Shown here: positions 56,132 to 64,000 of the stretch, piece after piece
Layout of the letters: each line of letters starts with the position of its first letter
Position numbering within the stretch: the stretch's first letter is position 1
NCBI RefSeq assembly: GCF_900497805.2
Contig: NW_020954557.1
Span: 40,836,539-40,900,538 of the forward strand
Direction: 5' to 3'
Length of the DNA stretch: 64,000 nucleotides
Source: Vombatus ursinus
Lineage: Eukaryota > Chordata > Mammalia > Diprotodontia > Vombatidae
The notes under the pieces: model-generated
Told to the model about the DNA's origin: nothing
Databases searched by the model: none
The model's input: the letters and a program-made list of their open reading frames with translations, nothing else
Made by a program: the position numbers and the translations under genes

Positions 56132-56940
56132 GATAATATTGGCATTAATGTGGCAAGATAAATAGATCCAGTATATAATAACCTTTTCTTTCAGGAAGTG
56201 TATCCACATTCCTGTCCTCAGTCATTCTTGCTGTAATTCAGATCCATTCCCATCTAATCTATCTAAAAGGGGATTAAATCCTTCTTATCACAACCTTTCA
56301 TAGTATTACCAAATCACCTTTAAGCCTCCTGTCTTCTTCTCTAGGTTACATAATCTCAACTAGTACACTTCCTCTGGAGATCCTATTTCCCACATCTTTA
56401 ATCATTTCTGATACTGCTATTTATTTATAGCTCCTATACATAGCACACAATGTGATAGATATACCAGAAATTTAATAGGCTTTATGAAAGTCTCCTTTAT
56501 TCTCTTGTATAATGTTGAGCCTCCTACTGGATGCTGGCCTATAAGAATGGCCCTAGGAATCCTTGCGGTTTGGGAACATTTAGATATCTCAGAATCACAA
56601 GAAGAAAAGTTCAGGGGCATGTCATGAATAATGCCGCGTTCCACATGTATAGCATTTCACAGTTTTCAAAGCACTTTCACCTTCATTAGCTCATTTTATC
56701 TCTCCAGCCAAAAGTGTTTCCTCTCCCTCCTCCGATTTCCTTAAGGCATTTTTGTCTAAGTTTTTTCTTTGTGGCCATCATATTCTACTTTGTACTTTGT
56801 ACATTATCTAAGTACATGTCACTTAAATCCCCAGGTCAACTCAATCCAATCGTGAATAAAATGTAAACTCCTGGAGCAACATCCTGGAACAAGTAGGCAC
56901 TTAATAAATGTTTATTGAATTGGAAGGTAGGAAGGAAGGA
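56132..56940. other. Mostly unassigned, with MIR and L2 pieces
   Basis: 56645-56715 resembles MIR ('TTTTCAAAGCACTTTCACC'). 56850-56925 is an L2 tail ('GTAGGCACTTAATAAATG', TTTATTGAATTGG). Otherwise nothing recognised. Confidence 0.45.
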
Positions 56941-56944
56941 AGAA

Positions 56945-57410
56945 ACAAAGCATTAAGAACCTACTATGTTCCAGGCATTGTGTTAAGAGCTTTGCATATA
57001 TTATCTTATTCGATCCTCACAAAAACCCTGGGAAGTAGGTGATATTGTTATCCCCATTTTATAGATGAGGAAACTGAGACAGATCATTGTCATTGTTGTC
57101 CTTCATAATTAAAGAAGACCAAAATGACATCACCACGTGGGGGTCAATGTACAGCATGACTGACTGTGGTTCAAACCAATGCAAGTTGGTCAGAAGGCTT
57201 CTACCACAGGTCAGGCACAAATAGTCAACATGAACATTTGGGAAGGAAATTCGCACATCTCATATTTCTTTTGAGCTACTACAATGCTGTTTTCCTCATA
57301 GAGCACAGTGCCATGTGATTTGCCCAGAGTCACATGGCTAGTGACTAAGGTAGAATTTGAACTCAGGTCTTCTTGACTTCAGGCCCAGCACTCTGCCTAA
57401 CTGCCCCTAG
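56945..57410 (+). mobile_element. MIR SINE split by an RTE-tailed repeat
   Basis: Left part 56945-57084 ('CTATGTTCCAGGCATTGTG', ATTATCTTATTCGATCCTC, ATTTTATAGATGAGGAAACT) and right part 57301-57410 (GTGATTTGCCCAGAGTCACA, GAACTCAGGTCTTCTTGAC) are one copy. Confidence 0.82.
57085..57300 (-). mobile_element. RTE-tailed repeat, form B, with C2H2-finger remnant
   Basis: On the minus strand: GTGCTCTATGAGGAAAACAG, then coding remains RISFPNVHVDYLCLTCGRSL. This holds the C-x2-C half of the finger seen at 47685; the His half is changed. Then the 3' end 'GGTGATGTCATTTTGGTC' TTCTTTAATTATGAAGGAC and AACAATGA. Confidence 0.75.
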
Positions 57411-57529
57411 GAAGAAATTAAATGAATTGAATTGAGGGCAAGAATTCTGTTATTACTTTTTATCTTTGTATTCCCATTGCCTGTTCTTTGAATTCAAGTG
57501 GTTTCTACTAACAAACAGCCTGGTGAAGT

Positions 57530-57690
57530 GTGGCAGGTATCATTATCCCCATTTTACAGATGGGAAGATAGGATCACAGAGATTGAGTGACTTGCCCAAA
57601 GATACAAAGCCTATAGATAAGAGATGAGGATCAGACTGGAAACCAAGCATTTTAATTCCAAGTCCACTACTTTTTCCCTTAAAACATGTT
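57530..57690 (-). mobile_element. MIR-like fragment
   Basis: 'CCATTTTACAGATGGGAAGA', GAGTGACTTGCCCAAAGATA. 57691-58126 after it is unassigned. Confidence 0.62.
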
Positions 57691-58134
57691 CTCTAGTAAT
57701 CACAGAATAGAGCTTGATAAATTCTTAGGTCTGTTTGGGGCCGCAACATACCAAAACAACAACATTGTAAGACTTCCTCACTTTTAAGACAGCAAGAACC
57801 CTGATGATATTGTTATGACTAGCCTCCAAGATGTAGCACTGCAACTCATAGTCAGAGAGCAAATATATTTTTTTTGCCATAGTAATTTTTTTCATCTGGG
57901 TTTTTTTTTCCCTTCCTACAGTACATTCCTATATGTGTATGTTCCTAGTAAGTTTTATCTGACTTATACCAAGCCACTTCTACAATTTTCAAGGTCATTA
58001 GAATTACAATCCCACCTTTCTTCATGTTAATTGCCCCTCCCATCTTAGGTGTCTTGGCCAAGCCACGGATAAAAAAAAATCAGAAAATAGCATTAGACTA
58101 AAGACAGAACAACACCTACTAGATGCCTCTAGCC

Positions 58135-58305
58135 CAGAGGTATCAAACACACCAGATTAAAATGTAATTGGAAAATATTTCACAACATAAATAAAAATAA
58201 AAACACAGATAACATTATATTTTAAAACCAAGTCAATATGGGGCTGGCAGGGATCTTTATATACAGATAAGTAGCCCTCTTTTCTATTAGGGTTTGATAC
58301 CACTG
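58135..58305 (-). mobile_element. hAT-type MITE with perfect 8-bp target duplication
   Basis: Ends CAGAGGTATCAAAC and, inverted, CAGTGGTATCAAAC (13 of 14 match). ctctagcc flanks it exactly on both sides (58127-58134 and 58306-58313), diagnostic of hAT transposition. Same family as 17182-17389 in opposite orientation. Non-coding. Confidence 0.93.
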
Positions 58306-61300
58306 CTCTAGCCAATATTGGTCCAGTATAACTACTCTGTAAGAAAAAATTTTCCACTTTGTATTTCATCTACCAAAGCTTCTGAACCAACTTTTCCCAA
58401 CTTACTTTTTGATTGTGTCATGTGGAACCGAATTGAAAGCATCACTGAAAATAAACTGTGGATTGAATTAGATTTTATGGACGTCTGTTACTTCCTGAGA
58501 ATGAGTTAGGTACTTTTGGAGCCATCTAAACACTGGGGTGCCATTCCATATTGGTCTTCCTAAATGCATCCCCATAAATTTCCTTTTTTTCCTTAATATT
58601 TATCTTTAGCAACCAAGTTTCATTTCCACATTCTCAAGTTTCCTCTTCTGAATTTCTGGGTTTTATGTATTTCTCAATTTAATGTGTCTGATTTCCTACT
58701 AGGTTTCCTTCCCAAACTACGCATTGAAGTAGCTCCTCTTTGAGACCCTGATGGCATCTCTTTAAAATCACACAATTCTGCTGAACTCTTTTGTCTCAGG
58801 TTTTAAGCCCTCATCCCAATTTCAAAGGCCAGTTAAAAAATATTGTGCTGTTTCCAAAGTTGGATAGCCAAACCTACCACCTTTAAAAAAAAAAAAAAAA
58901 AGGAAGAGTTCAATAGACCACAAAGATGCCAGCCAGATAAAGAGATTGGTTTATTGGACCAGTCTGGTCATACAGCCATAGGCTTCCGTCCCACAAGTCA
59001 CTTTGACAACCTTCTTAAGTTTGTTATGGTCTAATTTCCCGAGCTAAATGTGGTATATTCATATGGCTTTCTTCTCCCCCACCCCAATTGGAAACTTGGT
59101 TCACCTTTGCCAAGGCTGCTTCTCCACCTAGATATCCTCTCTTCCATGGAAAAGAGAAGTTTGAAAATAACAAGCTCACTTGGGGTTTCCTTTGCCTTCC
59201 ACCCAAGATAATCTTCTTTATTAACTCCAAGGACTTCTTTAGTAAGAAAATTCTTATCTAATTTTATTTTTAAAAAAAACAAATTATAGAAAGGAGATTT
59301 GCAATGAATTTTTTGAACTATACTACTTTTAAATTCCACAAACCTGTTTGCTACTCCGAGATACATCTATGGCTTCAACTTGCCAAGATGTATGGTAGCC
59401 CTCTTTTAAGTCTCCTTCCCCTCATTCACTTAGAGAAAAAAAAAGAGATAAATTTTCATTCCTAGACCTTTACTTAAAGGAAACAACTAGATATTGGGTA
59501 GAGTGTTAACATTTAGGTTGTGCAAACACAATGTGAAAACATTCAAGGGAGGAATGAAAAATTCACCTAGTGTTCAAATATTCAGAAACATCCAGGTTAT
59601 TGAATGATTTTTTTTCATCTCGATGTTTAGAGTCATTTGGGCACCACCAGCATATGCAGATACCACTGTTAAAGCAAATTTCATAGCAGCCCAAAACAGA
59701 CTCTGTTTCACCTCATCACCTACAACTTGTGATGTCACCCATTCCCCTCCTCAAATAAATCTGGGGCCAGCCCTGTTGCCCCGTTATAAATCTGTTCTCT
59801 CTTTCACTCTGTCTGTATGTACAGTACACTGTAAATAATCATAAATGAATGAGCTGCAAATAGTTCTGTGATACACTGGAGACCCCTATTGGTCAGACGC
59901 AGATAGTGAACCCAAAGGAGAGCGCTCCGTGATGAGAAACTGCCTTTTTTTTCCTAGGGCTTTCTCTGCTCTTTGCTAGGGACTTCTCTCATCTTCGGAT
60001 CATAGTAAAACGAAAAGTGGCAGAAATAGTTAATTTTTACATATGGCATAGAACCCATTTTTAAAAGAGGATATGTCTGAGAAATCAGCTAGACTGTGGG
60101 GAGTGTATAATGCTGGGTGCATGAAGGCATCACTACCAAGACTAAAAATTCAAAACAAATAACGGCAGTGATAAGTGACCATTTCAGCGAAATATGTTTC
60201 TGGAGATGATCTGAAACAGTGATAAATGCTGCCCTGTGTTTATATAAGTACATATTAACCAAAACATGTTAGAACAGTGAAGTCCCAGCCTCCCTAAGAG
60301 TTGGGCTCAGCATTTCATATATACAACTTTAAAAACAATATTGTATTGGTTTCGGATATTTATGATAGCTCAGCTCTCTACAACTAAGCTTTGACAGTAC
60401 CCTGAAAATGTCATGCTTAATAAAGGGAAATTGTTTTTTATGCCTTGAAATCTCCTCCAGTCTATGCTTAATTTCTAATCACAAAGGGGAAAATCAATTA
60501 ATTCCTAACAGAGATAATTCCCTCAGATTGTATCATTTCCCCTCAAAAAAAATGGTCTTCAACATGGATTGGTAAAATCAGTATATCAGCTTACAAGATA
60601 AAAGGACTAAGTTTTGTGTTCTTACCATCATGGAAGAGGATTCATAAAACGCCTATATAATCTACCCTCACTGATCTGAGGGTAGGTCCCCCAACATCCA
60701 AGTATACCTGTATTTTTGCTCAGTTTTTTTTTCTGTTTTCCTTTTAAGAGCTATAAAAAACTGGCACAGGAAAAATGGCCAAGTAACTGTCAAGCCATTT
60801 CTTTAAAACTTCCAACAGCCACCGCAAGTCTGAAGCACAAACCATTCACACCACTCATGCCCTCCTACCTACTGATTGATAGAAGCTTTTAAGCCTAGGC
60901 TGGAAGCTCTCCCATCTCGTCTCTGGTCTGGGAACACAGAATATGCTTTTTTCTAAAGCATACTTGTCTGAAAAAATGAAGTTGCAAAATTTTTGCCATT
61001 ACTGTTCTTTTTCACTTTTAGTGTCCAGTTTAGTCCAGTTTTATTTCATTCATCATCAAACCAGTTTTCTCCATTTGCTCTTTTTTTCCTACTCTCCATC
61101 TGTACTCACACAGACACACACACACAGACACGTCCTATGCCACTGTTTGTAGCCTCTTCTGAGTCTTCTCCTTGCCTTTGAAGGAAGCTCTGGACAGGGA
61201 GAAAAGACAAGACATGGAGGAGAATGAAAAACTGGTCCCTGGAGCAGAGTTCTGTTCAAAATAAAAATACATGGCCTTACTGTCCTGAGATGAGTGATTA

Positions 61301-62265
61301 TCATGGATTCCTTTTGTTATTTTTAACAGCATATCAGGCCATTATATAGTATTTATTTGGTGATGTGTTTCATTTTGAGATAGAAAAAAATATTCTTACC
61401 CTGCTAAGCTGACAAGTAAGTGTTTACAATTACACAGCCTGATACTATAGTCCTAAATTCAGGAGTGGTTAGCTTTAAGTATTGAGTATGGCATAAGGAT
61501 TGTAGACTGGGGAATGACTTCTTTTTTGATTATATATGTTCATTTGTCCCCTAAGTTATCCAAACAGAATGTGATCTCTTAAGCTCCACCCTGACAGAGC
61601 AACACATTCTTGACAGAGGTCACAGAAAGTATAGATGATAGGGAAGGTGGGAGGGTGAAATAAAAAATATATTAGGAAACCATAGGGTCCAGTTCTGTAA
61701 GCATCAGAGAAAGGAAACTTTTAATCCTAGTATAGATTGTTGATTGTGATTGGGCCCTCAAAGTAACCTTTTTGTACCTCAGCTCATCCATCCTATATTC
61801 ATCTATCCAAAAATGTAGAATAATTGTAATAATAATAGTAAGCTACTGCGACTGCTATAATTCATAGCTATTTAATTTTTTAAGCATAAATTACGTGAGG
61901 CTATAACCTCTAGGATCATCCATCACCTGGTTAATCATGGTGGTTTCACCAAGGCTATACTCAGAAACTATTCAAAAAGTTGTATAAAAATCTCAAAAAA
62001 AGAAATTCTAGGGCCACTTGCTTTTACCCAACCTTCATAGCTAGCTCAGGAAATTTCCCTGAGCCCTCTTCTGAGAGGTGATTAAGAACAATGTCCTAAA
62101 TTGTTACATCATTACAAACTCTGCCCTCCCCTCCATTTTAAACAGCCCATATGGAAAACAAAATAAATTATGTCTGAGGATGCACATGGTCAGTACTCCT
62201 TCCACTCCCAAATCTCATTTTTATAAACTTAAATCATGAAAAGAAATATTACTAAGAAAGATACA
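58306..62265. other. Long repeat-poor block
   Basis: About 4 kb without a recognised transposon; only a poly-A run at 58884-58902 and a small CA tract at 61108-61130. 59800-60600 looks unique with retained CpG (AGACGCAGATAG, AGAGCGCTCCGTG) and TAAT/ATTA motifs. Frames up to 111 codons show no recognised domain. Candidate conserved non-coding DNA near a developmental gene, unproven. Confidence 0.4.
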
Positions 62266-62267
62266 GT

Positions 62268-62480
62268 GGGAGAGGCATTATTGTGTAGTGGATAGATAGT
62301 GGCCTCGGAGTCAGGACAACCTGAGTTCAAGACCCACCCTCCCTCCCCACCCTGACATATACAGCCCCTGTGACTCTGAACAAGTCATTGCACCTCTCAG
62401 TGTCCCTAAACTCTAAGTGGCAGAGCAGGTGCTAATCTATACTGATAGAGGCAGCACCCTACACCAGCAAAACTCAGGTC
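62268..62480 (+). mobile_element. tRNA-derived SINE, third 3' variant
   Basis: Head ATTATTGTGTAGTGGATAG, 'CTCGGAGTCAGGACAACC', GAGTTCAAGACCC, CTGTGACTCTGAACAAGTC, then an unusual 3' part: AAGTGGCAGAGCAGGTGCTA, CACCAGCAAAACTCAGGTC. A reverse fragment of the same kind is at 2508-2590. Confidence 0.7.
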
Positions 62481-62539
62481 TTGTTAAAAAAAAAAAATCA
62501 AACCAAAAGATAACTAACTGCTTTTTGCTTGATGTAGAG

Positions 62540-62740
62540 AAAAAGCACAGAACAGGGAAACTGGGTTCTATTCAAAGCTCTGCCCCTAACCAGAAGTGCA
62601 AATTTGGCCAAGTCGTCAAGGCAACCTCCCTGAGACTTAGTTTCCTCATCTGTCAAATGGGAATAACAATCCCTAACAATCTCTAACTGCAGAGATTGGA
62701 TGAAATAACACATGTTAAAGTGGCTACCAAAAGTTATAAG
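62540..62740 (+). mobile_element. CORE-SINE remnant
   Basis: 'GGGTTCTATTCAAAGCTCTG', AAATTTGGCCAAGTCGTC, CTCATCTGTCAAATGGGAAT and GGATGAAATAACACATGTTA. Confidence 0.7.
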
Positions 62741-64000
62741 ATTAAGAGATCGTTGGAAATGTTCCTTCAGTCCAAGCTGCCATTACTTCTCATTGATATT
62801 AGTCAAGTTCACCTCTCCTTCTAGTAATTTTTCCCAACTAAAGCACTAAAGTGAAATAAATATCCATTAATCGGTAGTCAGCGGTGTATTGGAACAGCCA
62901 AAGCACTGCACCTTTTTTTATCTTGAAAAAAATGCTTAACCATTGTTTTTCTGAGATGGGAGGAATGGAGTGGGGAAGAGGAGAGCGAAAGGAAGATGAG
63001 CTAGAGATGGAGGAGGGGAAGGGGTCCCTTCCCCCTTTCAACGAACTCTCTCTACTACATTCAATCAAGCCTAAGATTAAAGCTGGGAAGAATGGTCAGC
63101 ATGAGCACAGACGTGTTATTGGTCAGCATTAAGACGGTATCGATAGAAAATGTAATGCAATATACTTTGTTCTGTCACACATTTCTGTACAATAGCAATT
63201 TGCCAACTAGCTAACCACCTCAGCATAAACACTGGAGTGTTCCTGCTGAGTCTTGGAAAGTCTGCATGTGTGCAAGTGTACAATGTACAAGGAAAATCAC
63301 CATAAAGCTCAATGCCACAGTTGAATACAAACAGTCCTCAGGTCCTGCTGTGACTTGGCATACCCCATCAGACAGCTGGAAACAGAAAGGAAAGGAGCTG
63401 CTGCCAATAACATGTTACAAGGGATTTTCAGGGCAATTTTTTGGAAACCAACAGACTCTGTATTATTTTACTGGAAGATATTGCTATGAGATACACACAG
63501 ATATACAATAGAGCAGTGTGCTGTATGTGCTGTGTATGTTTAATATGATATATAACAAAACAGTCTAATCCCCTTCCCCCACACACATCATGCCATTTGT
63601 AACCTAGAGTAATGAAAAATAAGACTACAATTTACCACAGCCTTATGCTATGGCTAATATAATTTTGAAGATCAGATATTGCCCCCAAACAGCATTTGAT
63701 TACATGCATCAAAAAGATTTAGCTTGCTGGGTCACATCGGTATATTCTGAATGTGCTTTGCAGCTTCAAGGCACCATAGATAGATTGCATACGGTGACTC
63801 TCCCCCACACTCCTCCTCTGCACCTCCCCCAACCACTTGCAATGAAGTGCTACCAGAGATCATTAAAAAATAGATTGCTCATTTTATGTAGCTTGGATAT
63901 AGTTATCTGAATTCCAGCGGCAAGAATACTTGGAAGACAATGCCAAGAGATAAACGAACGTGAGTTAAATCAGGAAGACGTGCTCCATGGCAATTAGTCT
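62741..64000. other. Repeat-poor end of window, candidate conserved element
   Basis: No recognised transposon to the window edge. From 63100 on the sequence is AT-rich with scattered CpG (AAGACGGTATCGATAG, TTGCATACGGTGAC) and ATTA-type words. No convincing exon: frames are at most 89 codons and without recognised domains. Confidence 0.4.

Overview
This window reads as repeat-rich mammalian DNA from a marsupial, with no intact host protein-coding exon that I can recognise. The diagnosis rests on the interspersed repeats. There are many copies of a tRNA-headed SINE (head reading roughly GGGGCAGCTAGGTGGC) carrying three different tails: L2/MIR-like, RTE/BovB-like or poly-A. There is a full-length L1 of marsupial type, abundant old L2 and L3/CR1 copies, and several short hAT-type MITEs. 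The poly-A SINE variant looks more like the Australian-marsupial type than the opossum type, but that is a weak inference. One run of N (34603-34612) lies in a tetranucleotide array, so this is a draft assembly.

Layout. 1-3.5 kb: TG/TA microsatellites, a hAT-like MITE, L2 and SINEs. 3.5-10.3 kb: a nearly complete 6.8-kb L1 with tandem 5'-UTR monomers, an open ORF1, an unusually long inter-ORF spacer and a decayed ORF2; it sits in an older SINE and has a 17-bp target duplication. 11-13.4 kb: an L3/CR1 copy broken by an L2 and a SINE, then another L2. 13.4-15.6 kb: mostly unassigned. 15.6-20.7 kb: SINEs, a mariner relic, and two hAT MITEs. 21-23.5 kb: a three-level nest (RTE-like repeat, then L1, then a second L1 end). 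25-33.5 kb: nested SINEs, a tRNA-Ile-like pseudogene, a SINE doublet, a 7SL RNA pseudogene and L2. 34-45 kb: microsatellites, two long inverted-repeat structures, an old L1 and GA-rich DNA. 45-53.2 kb: a 2.3-kb L2 antisense copy invaded several times, and an L3/CR1 copy with an internal inversion. 53-64 kb: a possible solo LTR, a 151-bp L1 end with a perfect target duplication, a hAT MITE with a perfect 8-bp duplication, and long repeat-poor stretches that may include conserved non-coding elements.

How the parts relate. The autonomous elements explain most of the others: L1 would supply poly-A SINE mobility, L2 the MIR-like tails, and an RTE-type LINE the third tail. An RTE-like repeat is present here in two forms. 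One carries a conserved 62-codon frame and the other a C2H2-finger remnant, and they share the same 3' end. Nesting order and target-site duplications give a relative chronology: L3 and RTE-like repeats are old, L2 sits in L3, L1 sits in SINEs and RTE-like repeats, and poly-A SINEs sit in RTE-tailed SINEs.

I see no gene cluster, operon, CRISPR array or defence system. The most interesting items are the shared-tail RTE-like repeat pair, two long inverted-repeat structures, the L1 architecture, and the L3 inversion.
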